Counted from the first letter of the stretch, positions 38,852 through 48,453 are shown. The stretch: 64,000 bases of DNA from Stieleria tagensis (GCF_024129865.1 NZ_JAMYFE010000033.1:217241-281240), one strand, 5' to 3'. Made by a program: numbers and translations. The notes: generated by a model from the sequence alone, not told the origin.

Positions 38852-40279
38852 ATGAACGATCTCACTGCGGAACAACTGCTCGACCGTTACTTCGGATACC
38901 AATCCTTTCGTCCCAGTCAAGCGGCAATCATTCGACACGTGATGTCCGGTCAACACGCGATGGTGGTGATGCCGACGGGAATGGGGAAATCACTCTGCTA
39001 CCAAATTCCCGCCCTCGCGCGGCCCTGCGGTGACCCGTCGATTGTGTTGGTGCTTTCGCCGCTGATTGCACTGATGCAAGACCAGGTCGACTCGCTACTG
39101 CGACGCGGTATCGATGCGACATTCATCAATTCGTCTCTCGATCGTGAAACTCGCTTGGCACGCTATGAAGCCTTGAGCGATGGAGACTTTAAAATCCTGT
39201 TCGTCACTCCCGAACGATTTCGAAAATCTGATTTCTGTGACGCAATCGCTAACCGCCGCGTCAGTTTGCTCGCGATCGATGAAGCTCATTGTGTCAGCCA
39301 GTGGGGCCATGATTTCCGCCCGGATTACACCCGTGTCGCCGAGATCCGTGAGCTGCTCGGCCACCCGACCACCATCGCATTGACTGCAACAGCGACCGCG
39401 GAGTGCCGCAACGACATCTACCGTCAAATCGGTATCTCTGCCAATGACATCCAACTGTTTCACGAAGGCATCGATCGCCCCAACCTGAAATTGGAAGTCT
39501 CACCGGTCTACGACGAAGAGGAAAAACTGCAACAGTTACAGCAAACCCTGATGACCGCCAACTGGGGCGATGGCAGTGCAATCGTCTACTTTTCACTCAT
39601 CAAGACACTGATCCGGTTCAGCGACCACCTGTTGGCCGCAGGCATCGATCACGTTTGTTACCACGGCGATCTGCCCCGACGCGCACGGCGGAGAGTCCAG
39701 GATGAATTCATGTCTGGCGATGCGGATCTGGTGCTGGCTACCAACGCCTTTGGAATGGGAGTCGACAAAGAAAACATTCGACTGGTCGTTCACGCCGAAA
39801 CGCCAGGATCGATCGAGTCGTACTACCAAGAAATTGGACGCGCCGGTCGCGACGGATTGCCCAGTCGTTGTTGGTGGCTGTACGCCCAGGAAGACCTGAT
39901 GACGCAAATGCAGTTCATCGAATGGTCTAACCCGGATGCTGCGTTTTACACACGGCTGTACCAGCTACTGTCCGAACACGGCGAACAGTGCCGCGCCTAC
40001 GGACTGGACTGGATGAACCAACAGCTTCAGCGACGCAGCAAGCACGATCATCGCTTGGCCACCGCGATTGCAATCCTGGATCGCCACGGTGTCCTGGCAG
40101 GCCCGCGACCCCCGGATTGTTTTGACATCCAGACACCGCTCCCCAGTCGACTTCAAGACGACGACCAGCTCGCCGAAAAAAAACGTCGTGACCAGCAACG
40201 CTTGTATGCCATGGTTCAATTGGCAGCCGAGACCGGTGACCGCAAAGAATTCCTGAACCGCTATTTTGCGGACTGTTGA
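38852..40279 (+). CDS. recQ: RecQ-family ATP-dependent DNA helicase, short form
   Basis: RecQ unwinds DNA 3' to 5' in recombination and replication-fork repair. All core motifs are present: FRPSQ (motif 0), PTGMGKSLCYQIPAL (I), LAIDEAHCVSQWGHDFRPDY (II), ALTATAT (III), the helicase C half ATNAFGMGVDKENIRLVVH (V) and QEIGRAGRDG (VI). At 475 residues it stops soon after the helicase core. The four-Cys zinc site and the HRDC domain of the roughly 600-residue E. coli enzyme are not evident. Such short RecQ forms exist in several phyla. Start is ATG 38852 with GAAGGA upstream. Confidence 0.92.
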   Translation: MNDLTAEQLLDRYFGYQSFRPSQAAIIRHVMSGQHAMVVMPTGMGKSLCYQIPALARPCGDPSIVLVLSPLIALMQDQVDSLLRRGIDATFINSSLDRETRLARYEALSDGDFKILFVTPERFRKSDFCDAIANRRVSLLAIDEAHCVSQWGHDFRPDYTRVAEIRELLGHPTTIALTATATAECRNDIYRQIGISANDIQLFHEGIDRPNLKLEVSPVYDEEEKLQQLQQTLMTANWGDGSAIVYFSLIKTLIRFSDHLLAAGIDHVCYHGDLPRRARRRVQDEFMSGDADLVLATNAFGMGVDKENIRLVVHAETPGSIESYYQEIGRAGRDGLPSRCWWLYAQEDLMTQMQFIEWSNPDAAFYTRLYQLLSEHGEQCRAYGLDWMNQQLQRRSKHDHRLATAIAILDRHGVLAGPRPPDCFDIQTPLPSRLQDDDQLAEKKRRDQQRLYAMVQLAAETGDRKEFLNRYFADC

Positions 40280-40299
40280 TGCATTGAGCCAGTCGCTCA

Positions 40300-41526
40300 C
40301 TACTGGATCAGACGCGTTCTCCGCCCAGAGGCGGTCGCCTGTGCTTGGCTGGGCAACGGTCGTTCATAGGCCTCGAATTCTGCCCACAACGGCAGGTGGT
40401 CACTGATCGCCTGGGCCTGCAGCTTGGACAGCCCAAAGTCTTTTTGCAAATCGATCACACCCATTTGACCGGTGTATTCGCTGGTGACGGTTTTGTCGAT
40501 CAGAATGTGGTCGTGTGTCGTCGTCCTCGCGATGTCCGTGGGAACGTCACCAGCAACCGAAACGATGCCTGGAATCAAATGCAATTGGCCCAGTTGCTCG
40601 GTTGTGGCACTTAAATCGCCTAGCAAGATGCAGTCGTCTTCAAAGTGTTGCTTGTATTCGAACTGACGCACACTCTGAAAAACATCTGCCAAAACAGTGA
40701 GTTCATCGGTCGGCGACTCCGAATCCATTTGCGTAGGATAGGTGTGCGCGTTGATCAAAGTGAATCGGAACGGGCGGCGGGTGCTGTTTGCCGGCAGACG
40801 CGCCTGGAACGAAGCCACCATCGGTTCTCGATGCATTTTTTCGCCATCGTCCTGGACCACGTAGGAACTGCCAGGAATAAAATCGACTCGCTGCGGGTCC
40901 CAGACAAACGCGTATGATTCCCGCAGTTCATCGTCCCCAATCAAATCGCTAATGGTCGCCGTGTAAGGACGTCCCGATGCGCGTAAGAGTTCCACCAGTC
41001 GTTGGATCGCAACACCGTCCACGCCTTGGATTTCTTGCACCGCGACCAAATCGAACTGAGCCACAATCTTGGCGATCGTCCCCAGCACATCGACGCCCGT
41101 CTCGTGCTCGCGTGTCGATGACTTTTTGTCTGCAAACTGGCTGACATTAAACGTGGCAATCCGCAACACACCCTCAGGACGCTGCTCGCGACCGGTCAAT
41201 GACACGGGTTCGCCGATCACACTGGCGACCGGATCAGCACTCAAAAGGTCATCCAGCGCCGAAAAATGCCAACCACCAGAGAGTACCATGAAGCCACCGT
41301 ACAACAGCCCGACAGCCGTGGCACCAGGACCGACCCAGCGGGTGACCGAATGGATGCGTGACACAGAATTCTTTCGGCGACGCTTTGAAAAAATTCCCAC
41401 TTCGGCCTCCCACCGACAGGCATACATTTTGAATGATTCTTTGTGGATATAGGTAAACTCGGCACGTGGGGCCATAGCAATCGGCCAACCGCAATCGGAG
41501 GTTCTGGTTTTCTTGGCCCCGATCAA
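40300..41526 (-). CDS. Endonuclease/exonuclease/phosphatase family protein, membrane-anchored
   Basis: The protein has a DNase I-like fold: IATFNVSQFAD (motif 1), DLVAVQEIQG (catalytic Glu), FTLINAHTYPTQMD, CILLGDLSA (in place of GDFNA) and AISDHLPLWAEF with the final Asp-His. It could cut nucleic acid or dephosphorylate lipids or other small molecules. A hydrophobic segment at about 66-83 (PGATAVGLLYGGFMVLSG) should anchor it in the membrane, with the enzyme domain outside. The start is uncertain: TTG 41526, ATG 41475 and ATG 41427 are all in frame with weak ribosome sites. It ends 20 bases from the convergent recQ stop. Confidence 0.82.
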   Translation of the reverse strand: MIGAKKTRTSDCGWPIAMAPRAEFTYIHKESFKMYACRWEAEVGIFSKRRRKNSVSRIHSVTRWVGPGATAVGLLYGGFMVLSGGWHFSALDDLLSADPVASVIGEPVSLTGREQRPEGVLRIATFNVSQFADKKSSTREHETGVDVLGTIAKIVAQFDLVAVQEIQGVDGVAIQRLVELLRASGRPYTATISDLIGDDELRESYAFVWDPQRVDFIPGSSYVVQDDGEKMHREPMVASFQARLPANSTRRPFRFTLINAHTYPTQMDSESPTDELTVLADVFQSVRQFEYKQHFEDDCILLGDLSATTEQLGQLHLIPGIVSVAGDVPTDIARTTTHDHILIDKTVTSEYTGQMGVIDLQKDFGLSKLQAQAISDHLPLWAEFEAYERPLPSQAQATASGRRTRLIQ

Positions 41527-41791
41527 TCATGAGTTTGCCATCGAACGGCACAAATCCATCGTTGGCAAAGTGTTGCAAGAACCTGTCAGAAAACGTTGTG
41601 TACCAATCTGCTGGCGCGCGCTTGCGTCCGGTTGCTGAGGCTGTGCACTGTCTGTACCGAGGAACCGTGAGCTAGCGTTTAACGGTTGATGAATCGTCCG
41701 GGGTTGGCATGTCGGCAATGCGAATGAGGTATGATTGCGAGTGAGACCAACGCGAGTGCGTTTGGCTGGATCTAGAACGAAACGGCGAAGC

Positions 41792-42157
41792 ATGGACCAA
41801 TGGAAAGACATCGAACGGCGGGTGGCCAGAGTGCGGCGATTTGCCAGTTGGATGGACGACTCGTTCTCTGTCCCAGGGACGCGAATTCGCTTCGGACTCG
41901 ACAGTTTGATCGGTTTGATTCCTGTCATCGGTGATTTTGCGACGGCAAGTGCAAGCGTCTGGCTGGTCGTCGAAGCGGTGCGGATACGGGCCTCCACCGC
42001 CGTGCTCGCTCGAATGGCCTCCAACGTGCTGATCGATTTGACGATCGGAGCGTTGCCTGTCATCGGTGATCTGTTCGATGTGTATTGGAAGTCGAATCGA
42101 CGCAATGCGATCTTGCTGGAAAAACACGTGCGAAAGCAACAAGAGCGTTCCCAATGA
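41792..42157 (+). CDS. DUF4112-type small membrane protein
   Basis: This protein of about 121 residues matches the DUF4112 pattern: a charged start, then SWMDDSFSVPGTRIRFGLDS and two nearly repeated segments LIGLIPVIGDFATA and IGALPVIGDLFD, each in a hydrophobic stretch. Two amphipathic or membrane helices are likely. The function is unknown across the family. ATG 41792 is chosen over the upstream frame opening at 41735 because conservation appears to begin there. Its stop overlaps the next start by four bases (ATGA at 42154), so it is translationally coupled to a LigD-phosphoesterase-like protein. Confidence 0.8.
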   Translation: MDQWKDIERRVARVRRFASWMDDSFSVPGTRIRFGLDSLIGLIPVIGDFATASASVWLVVEAVRIRASTAVLARMASNVLIDLTIGALPVIGDLFDVYWKSNRRNAILLEKHVRKQQERSQ

Positions 42158-42783
42158 GAAAGCGTTTTTGCATCTTGCAACACACGGTCGGCGGCGGATT
42201 GCAGCGTTCTGTTGGGGTGTGTTCTGATGCACAGACAACCGCAGATCGCTCTACAGACGCGATCGCCAGCGGACCGATTCACTGGGACTGGTTGTTCGAT
42301 CCCCGTCCAGCCAATCGCCCCGCCCGGTCAAACGACGAGGTTGTGTCCAATTCCAATGAAACGCTGCCCAGCCAAACGCACCCGCTTTGGACCTGGGCAA
42401 CCGACCCAATCCCAACCGATTTTTTGACCCGGGCTGATCCAACTGGCACCGCTGGTGGCGACCTCCCCATGATCTCAATCCCTGCGCTCCGATTGGCAAA
42501 CCATCGGCAACGGTATTTGGATTTTGAAGGTGACATCGGATCGGGGCGCGGTTGCGTCGTACCAATTGCCACGGGCCAATACGAATGCGTGACAGATTCA
42601 GCGCACCTGTTTGTCGCCAGACTGTTCTTCGGCGAGGCGCAATGGGAACGTCGTCAATTCGCTTGTGACCTACACCTGATTCAATCGGACTCGGCCGACC
42701 CTGCGGAGAGTTCGTTGTGGACGTTGAGAATCGGGAACTGGAAATCAGGATCCGATTTTTCTTCGACCGCAGCAATCCGATAA
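42154..42783 (+). CDS. LigD N-terminal (3'-phosphoesterase)-like domain protein
   Basis: The 209 residues open with RFCILQHT, continue with HWDWLFD (His43, Asp45) and then NHRQRYLDFEGDIGSGRG (115-132). These line up with the H-x-x-x-x-H-Y-D-L-R-L-E and DHP..Y.dFEG..p.g.yG motifs of the 3'-phosphoesterase domain at the start of bacterial ligase D. That enzyme trims 3' phosphates or ribonucleotides at DNA breaks. Stand-alone homologues occur in planctomycetes. Here the first motif is split by a roughly 30-residue low-complexity insertion, so activity is uncertain. Start is ATG 42154, coupled to the DUF4112 gene. The last 103 bases overlap a convergent gene. Confidence 0.65.
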   Translation: MRKRFCILQHTVGGGLQRSVGVCSDAQTTADRSTDAIASGPIHWDWLFDPRPANRPARSNDEVVSNSNETLPSQTHPLWTWATDPIPTDFLTRADPTGTAGGDLPMISIPALRLANHRQRYLDFEGDIGSGRGCVVPIATGQYECVTDSAHLFVARLFFGEAQWERRQFACDLHLIQSDSADPAESSLWTLRIGNWKSGSDFSSTAAIR

Positions 42784-43496
42784 ACGGCTCCCTGTGGCTG
42801 GAAGGCAAACGAATCGGTATCGCCGGTACTGCCGGCCACGGTCAACTGTTGATCCGCCAACTCGATTGATTCGATCACAATCGCCTGATCGACTTGGCCG
42901 GGATATTGATCGGGGACATCGATCAACGCCACCGTTTCTCCGTCGCGAGATTCCCACTGCAGGTTCAAATCGGTAGGGGCGGTTAAACGTTGCAACTTGT
43001 CTTGGAATTGGGACAGCGGCAGCGGCAGCGCACCGGCACGGATTTTGCCGACCGTGACCGCCAATCGATTCGGCTGGTCGGTCAGTTGGACACTGATTTC
43101 GCACGACAGCACGGCATCAAACCGATTGTCCTGGAATCGTGCGGCAGCCTTTAGAATCCCGTCTTCGATCACAATCCGTGGTTCTTGCAGACCACGTGTT
43201 TTCAGCTGCGGAAATCGCTTCGGCAATTGTTCCATCAACCATGCATTGATTTGTTCGGCCGCAAACGATGCCTGCCATTGTCCGACCGTTGTCGCATCGG
43301 TTTGCAATTGCTGCATTTCGGCTTCGAGTTGCTCACTTGACGCAGCGACATTCTCCGGCGGCGGAGCGGTGATGGCCCGCTCGTAAAACTCGGGAACATG
43401 TTGCGATTGATTGATCGCCCACCATGTGGTCGCGCCCAACGAGACCAACAGCAGTGCACCGACCAGCACGAGTCGCTTGATCAGACGCAGCCACAT
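42681..43496 (-). CDS. Hypothetical membrane-anchored protein
   Basis: This protein of about 271 residues is not recognised. ATG 43496 (an earlier TTG at 43538 is less likely) is followed by a signal-anchor helix (LIKRLVLVGALLLVSLGATTWWAI), so the remainder faces outward. A coiled stretch (about 45-75) and a beta-rich domain follow. The beta domain has repeated 'i.vqltdqp..lavtv' and 'qaivIesIELadqqLtvaG' strands, like lipid- or LPS-handling beta-taco proteins. It starts 15 bases after the stop of the giant exported protein, suggesting one transcript and possibly one complex. Its C-terminal codons overlap the convergent LigD-like gene. Confidence 0.7.
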   Translation of the reverse strand: MWLRLIKRLVLVGALLLVSLGATTWWAINQSQHVPEFYERAITAPPPENVAASSEQLEAEMQQLQTDATTVGQWQASFAAEQINAWLMEQLPKRFPQLKTRGLQEPRIVIEDGILKAAARFQDNRFDAVLSCEISVQLTDQPNRLAVTVGKIRAGALPLPLSQFQDKLQRLTAPTDLNLQWESRDGETVALIDVPDQYPGQVDQAIVIESIELADQQLTVAGSTGDTDSFAFQPQGAVYRIAAVEEKSDPDFQFPILNVHNELSAGSAESD

Positions 43497-43510
43497 GAAA
43501 TCGATTCCTT

Positions 43511-46500
43511 TTAAAAGCGAATGGGTTTGGGCAGCCAATCGCGAATCCGATCAGCAACGCTGGTGGGTTCTTCCGACGCAGTGGTCTTGGAACCCCCTTC
43601 TGTTCTGGCTTCTGTTTGGGGGGAATGACTTGAGCGAACGTTCGGAGCCGAACTTTGAGCGACGACGTCACCGCGTGCCCCGATGTTGTTGGTCGGTAAA
43701 TTATACCGCGGCGACAATGCAGAATCGATTGTCCGGGAACCCGGCGCGGCAATTCCGCTCCGCCCCGAGTGAACCAAGAGATACTTTGACCATTCATTAT
43801 GTAACAAATTGGCCGCCGGTGTCAGATTTCCATTCTGCAGTCCTTGGACCGCCAAGAACGCGTTGCCTTGCAAGGCAGTCCGTTCGCTTTGAGTCGGAAA
43901 GCGATCGTGCAAGTGAACATCATCAATCCACAGTCGTCCGACGGATAAACTGTCGATAGTCAAACGCAACGAATCGACTTCGCCGGGAATCAGCTGATCA
44001 GTCTCCAATACAATTCGTCGGCTTTGCCATTGTCCATCGTGCGGTACAGCAAATTCAGCGGCAAACTGAATGGGTTTCCCCCGCCGATTGCCTTCCAATG
44101 AGACACGCACACGGTGGTTTGACGTTTCCGGTTTTTGAGGATCGTTTGCCGACGTTGCAGCAGGGGACGCCGCAGTGTCTCCGCTTGGTTCTTCGGAAAC
44201 GAGAACACTACTGCTGGCGCGGGTTGCCAATGAAACCGCTAGACGGCCTGATGACGGGACAGGAATCGGCTCGCTAACCAACCATGTCCGACCGGCTGAT
44301 TTTTGATCGGTGATCAAGCGGATGGAATGAGTCCCGACCAAGGCTTCGGTCGAGTCAATTGCGACTGCCGTTGCGGGGAACTGCGTGTGCATCCAACCGA
44401 CGACGCCCATTTGTCCGGCAACTTCGAAGCCGCCATTGCGAAGCGCGTCATAGTCTTCGGGCATCGCCAATGTTCCGATCTTGCCGACAACCTCGCTGAC
44501 TTGAGTCTTTAGACTTTCAACCGCAAGCGTGCCACCGGTCATCGAGCACCGCCAAGATTTAATGGGGCGCTGTGATTGTGAATCGGGGACTTGCAAATTG
44601 ACGATCGAATCTGCGGGCAATGTCAGAACGCCGATCGAATCTGCATGTCCGCGGCGATAGGCAGCCGTGGATTGATGCCGATCCGACATCGCGCACTGCC
44701 GGGCAATCGGTTGAAAGAAACTCAGTTCCACTTCACAGGACCACGGCGCCGTGTTGATCACGGTCACAGGCAATGCGTTGTCCGTCCGGTCTCCATCGCC
44801 ACCGCGCGACGCGCGCTCGGCACCGCGTGACTCTCCGACGAGAACACGTACGTATTGGCCACCGCCATCGGAGGAACGCAACTGATGTGTCACGTCGATG
44901 GGCATGTCACCGTATTCCGCAATCGCCTGTCGCACCGCTTGGCAGTGAACCATCGGCAATTGACCGGCTCGGACCACCAGCAGCTGCGGATTGGACTGAA
45001 CCAGCAATTCCATCAGTCGACTGCTGGACAAGCAGGATGCCGATTCCGATACACCCGAGGGCTGTTCGAGCCTGACGACCGCGTGGTCGATGTTTGAATG
45101 GAGCGGCTCAAGTTGCAATACCGTATCGCGATGCAAACGATTGCCCAAGGTTCCCGCTCGATTCTCTTTTCCGGGCGTCGGCAAATGATCGTCGAACACT
45201 AATCGTAGATGACCTGTACCAGGTTGGTCCGTTTGTCCCGCCGCGTTTAAGCCGCACTGGTCATCGACCAAAATCCACAACGTCCCTGACATGGAATCCG
45301 CGATCGATTGCAGTTCGGACCGTTGCAGCGGACCGTGGCCGCGCAAGTCCAGGCACAGATTTCCAGCCGGGGATTCCGTTGAACCCGTCGACGTCAGGTC
45401 ACTAACCAGCGTCGCCATGGCAGCATGTTGTGACCGATCAAACGCCGCGGCCGCAACCGTCGATGTCGCAGTCTCCGAAGGGGCGTCCTGAGTCAGCTGA
45501 AATCCGCCCGTCAATTTCGGAATCACTTGCAATCCGGTCGGCGTGATCCAACGTTGAAATGCGAGATAACGCATGTGCCCGGCCCAAACGATTCCCGGCG
45601 ATTGCGCGGTTGCCGCTGCGGACTGGTCGACGACCCGGGGATGAGCAAACCACATCGTGCGTTTGTCGATCGGAAACATCACCCGATCGTAGCCGTACCA
45701 CCGCGCATGTTGGGCGAGCCGTTCGGTGGCCTTCCAAAATCGGAACAGCGCCGCGGTGGTATCCGCATAGCCACCGATTTGTTCTAAGTTTGCATAGTCG
45801 CTACTGAGTCGCTCGCCCCAATTCGCGGTCTGTAGATCCAGGACGACATTGCGCCGCGACGATGGTTGCTGGGCGGGCGGTCGCTGGGCAAGCGGTGTGT
45901 CGGTACCGCTTGACTGCAGAAACTCAACGTCCTCAATGACTAGCGTCTGGTTGGTCGAACCGTTGCTGATTCGAATGTATTCTTGCCCGCCAGTGGGATA
46001 GTGAATCAGTTCAAACGTCCGTCGGTTCGCATCCACACTGCCCGTCATCGCGATTGCTTGATCAACGCCTAACGTCACGGTTGAAAGCGGCGAATCAAAT
46101 TCCGTCGAATCGTCGAATTCAATCTTCAGTGGGACCGTGTCAATGCCCGCAGCAACGGTGGCCATTGTGATCGAAACTCTAACCAGCTGGTGCGGCGCTA
46201 GGACCGGTAATTTTCCCGCGTACCAACCCGCCGGAGCAATGCTAATTTGTTCTGGATGAGAATCATCGCGCCAGACGCCTAGCGGTAAAGACTCGCTGAC
46301 GCGTTTAACGCCCGGCACCAATCGTGTCGCTCGGCTTTGCATCCAAGCCGTTGCCTGCCAGTCGGCTGGATCAATGGCAATGATGCTGCCAACGGATTTC
46401 CATGGCGTCTGGGTGACCGCTGCAATGGGATCGGACGCTGTGTCTGCCTTCGTCGCCTGGTAGATCATCCAGGGCGCGGCGATGGCAGCGATCTCGGTTG

Positions 46501-46966
46501 ATTCCCGGCGCAGTTTGGACCAGATCTTGTCCGTTTTTTCTAACAACCGACAACGGATTTCATACACGCCTGCTCGCTCTGGCGCAGCCGACGCGATGGC
46601 GACTAATTCGGATTCGCCCGCTTGGTCCAAATGGATGGTTGTTTGTTCGCGGCCGACGACGACTCCGTCATCGACTCGAATCAATTCATATTGCAACACG
46701 ACGTCGTGGTTGGCGTGTTGCGGCAACGAACGCACACGAACCGATAATTTGCCGACCTGCCCGGCGGCAGCTAAAGGCGAAAGGGGCTCGGCAAACTCAA
46801 ACACAAATGGTTTGGTCGATGCGTCATACAGATCCTGTGACGGTCCAGGCCGCTGGCCAGCCTGGGCGCTGCAACTCCAGCCGTAACCGACCAATGTCAG
46901 CCAACAAGCCAACAGTCGTATCAGGGCCGAATCGCTTTTCAGCGGAGGACTTCCTTGTCCGAACAT
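43511..46966 (-). CDS. Very large exported hypothetical protein, beta-rich with TIM-barrel-like centre
   Basis: ATG 46966 (TTG 46999 is less likely) gives about 1151 residues with a signal peptide (LIRLLACWLTLVGYGWSCSAQA). The first 350 residues look like beta sandwiches, including a carbohydrate-binding-like end (TFELIHYPTGGQEYIRIS). The middle (about 370-620) has alternating helix/strand features and NLCLDLRGHGPL and LWILVDDQ, and may be a degenerate glycoside-hydrolase barrel. The C-terminal third contains another binding-type module beginning NGGFEVAGQMGVVGW, and ends in a disordered tail. No catalytic site is certain. It lies between an SDR gene and a membrane-anchored gene on one strand. 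A cell-surface carbohydrate role is inference. Confidence 0.7.
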   Translation of the reverse strand: MFGQGSPPLKSDSALIRLLACWLTLVGYGWSCSAQAGQRPGPSQDLYDASTKPFVFEFAEPLSPLAAAGQVGKLSVRVRSLPQHANHDVVLQYELIRVDDGVVVGREQTTIHLDQAGESELVAIASAAPERAGVYEIRCRLLEKTDKIWSKLRRESTEIAAIAAPWMIYQATKADTASDPIAAVTQTPWKSVGSIIAIDPADWQATAWMQSRATRLVPGVKRVSESLPLGVWRDDSHPEQISIAPAGWYAGKLPVLAPHQLVRVSITMATVAAGIDTVPLKIEFDDSTEFDSPLSTVTLGVDQAIAMTGSVDANRRTFELIHYPTGGQEYIRISNGSTNQTLVIEDVEFLQSSGTDTPLAQRPPAQQPSSRRNVVLDLQTANWGERLSSDYANLEQIGGYADTTAALFRFWKATERLAQHARWYGYDRVMFPIDKRTMWFAHPRVVDQSAAATAQSPGIVWAGHMRYLAFQRWITPTGLQVIPKLTGGFQLTQDAPSETATSTVAAAAFDRSQHAAMATLVSDLTSTGSTESPAGNLCLDLRGHGPLQRSELQSIADSMSGTLWILVDDQCGLNAAGQTDQPGTGHLRLVFDDHLPTPGKENRAGTLGNRLHRDTVLQLEPLHSNIDHAVVRLEQPSGVSESASCLSSSRLMELLVQSNPQLLVVRAGQLPMVHCQAVRQAIAEYGDMPIDVTHQLRSSDGGGQYVRVLVGESRGAERASRGGDGDRTDNALPVTVINTAPWSCEVELSFFQPIARQCAMSDRHQSTAAYRRGHADSIGVLTLPADSIVNLQVPDSQSQRPIKSWRCSMTGGTLAVESLKTQVSEVVGKIGTLAMPEDYDALRNGGFEVAGQMGVVGWMHTQFPATAVAIDSTEALVGTHSIRLITDQKSAGRTWLVSEPIPVPSSGRLAVSLATRASSSVLVSEEPSGDTAASPAATSANDPQKPETSNHRVRVSLEGNRRGKPIQFAAEFAVPHDGQWQSRRIVLETDQLIPGEVDSLRLTIDSLSVGRLWIDDVHLHDRFPTQSERTALQGNAFLAVQGLQNGNLTPAANLLHNEWSKYLLVHSGRSGIAAPGSRTIDSALSPRYNLPTNNIGARGDVVAQSSAPNVRSSHSPQTEARTEGGSKTTASEEPTSVADRIRDWLPKPIRF

Positions 46967-47014
46967 ACGTGATACGGGGCAGGCGCAGTGAAAATGCAAT
47001 ACCGACTGGGGACA

Positions 47015-48085
47015 CTAACCGGCAGCCGCGTCCGCCGGCAAGATGAATCGATTGCGAATCCAGTCGGCTGCCGCATCAAGCGTTTGTTCGGCCGCTCGCG
47101 TCTGATACCCCAATTCCTGCTGGGCGCGTTTGCTAGTGTACCAATGGTACTGGCCGCTCATGGTGACGCCGGCACTATTCACATCTGGCTCTTTGCCACT
47201 CAGACGCGTCCAAACATCCCCGGCCAGACCCGCCAGGTATTCCAATCCCGGGCCGGCCGGTCGCAACGGTGGACGAGTCCCCATGCGGGTGGCCATTTCA
47301 GTCCACAGACGCTGATAGGTCCAGTTGTGACCCGCCAGAATGTATTCACGCCCCGAAGCGGTCGACTTTTTCAGCGCCGCGATGGTCCCCGTCGCGACGT
47401 CTCGTGAATCACACAGACTGCAGCCGCCCGACGGCGAAATCGGTTTCCAACTCTTGCCGACCTCCAGCATCATCCGTCCGCTGCTGGGTTTCCAATCCCA
47501 GGGGCCGAGCATGAAACCCGGATGCACAATCACCGCGTCCAATCCGTCTTGCACGGCTTGCCGAACCACCGCGACGGATTTGCGTTTGCTTTGCACATAC
47601 GAGCACTCCACTTGACCGCCGGCATGCTCCAGTGGCGTCGTTTCGTCGGCCAACGTTTGCGGCGACCCGACGGCGATCGTGTTGACCGAACCAACCCAGA
47701 TCAATTTTTTGCCATGCCGCAAACAGGCGTCGACGATCCGACGGGTTCCGCCTTCGTTCACGTGAATCGACTGGTCGAGTTGAGTCCAACCCAGATGGAT
47801 CATGGCCGCGGCATGAATGACAGCATCACAGTTGGCAATGCTGTCATCAATCAAATCGGGACCGCTCTGCACAGGATCGCATTGACCTGGATCAGACAGA
47901 GATTGCGCCGAGCCCAAGTCCTCGGAGACCAATTCACTGTGCACCAGTTCGACGTCTAACGCGTCAAACACGGCGGGGTCAGGATCGCTGCGGACCAGCG
48001 CAACGACCTCATCACCCGCTTCGATCAACTGTCGGATCACCGTATTGCCCAGCAGTCCTGTACCACCGGTGACAAACACTCGCAT
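47015..48085 (-). CDS. NAD(P)-dependent epimerase/dehydratase-type SDR
   Basis: This extended short-chain dehydrogenase has the Rossmann loop GGTGLLG at residues 7-13 right after MRVFV and the acidic position in VVALVRSDPD. The motif DAVIHAAAMIHLGW is in place, and the catalytic Tyr-x3-Lys is in CSYVQSKRKS. The arrangement matches dihydroflavonol-reductase-like or sugar-nucleotide epimerase enzymes. The substrate cannot be read off. ATG 48085 gives 356 residues (an upstream frame to 48124 is not needed). The giant exported gene follows 48 bases downstream, so SDR, exported protein and anchored protein form a likely three-gene operon. Confidence 0.85.
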   Translation of the reverse strand: MRVFVTGGTGLLGNTVIRQLIEAGDEVVALVRSDPDPAVFDALDVELVHSELVSEDLGSAQSLSDPGQCDPVQSGPDLIDDSIANCDAVIHAAAMIHLGWTQLDQSIHVNEGGTRRIVDACLRHGKKLIWVGSVNTIAVGSPQTLADETTPLEHAGGQVECSYVQSKRKSVAVVRQAVQDGLDAVIVHPGFMLGPWDWKPSSGRMMLEVGKSWKPISPSGGCSLCDSRDVATGTIAALKKSTASGREYILAGHNWTYQRLWTEMATRMGTRPPLRPAGPGLEYLAGLAGDVWTRLSGKEPDVNSAGVTMSGQYHWYTSKRAQQELGYQTRAAEQTLDAAADWIRNRFILPADAAAG

Positions 48086-48453
48086 AATGGGAATTTCGTT
48101 GGAATGAGGGAGAGGAAGTCTCAAATCATCCTATTTCGGAACTAACGTACACAAGATCGGATGTTTTTTAAGGGAATTCCATCTTCCCTTGCAGGCCGTC
48201 AGAATCAGCCGGTCGATCGAAAATGCCGACAAAAGCGATTTTCCATCATGGTTTAGTCGCCCCTGCTGAAAAATCGGTGAATTGACAACCGACCCCAATG
48301 TTGACCACTCTGTCGGCCACAAATGTGAAGTGGTGATTTCGTGACGGCACCGTGTAGCCGTTGCGGGGCGGATTTCGAGTCGGTTCGACGCGTTTCAAAG
48401 TGGAATGTGAACCGATCGCTACGCCACTTATCCGTGTCTGATGAGAGAACTGC
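48086..48453. other. Divergent intergenic region before rpe
   Basis: These 368 bases hold no supported gene. A perfect inverted repeat lies at 48170-48190 (arms AAGGGAA/TTCCCTT, 7-base spacer). A TTGACA hexamer at about 48283 has no matching -10 box. Promoters for the SDR gene and for rpe should both be here. Confidence 0.4.
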
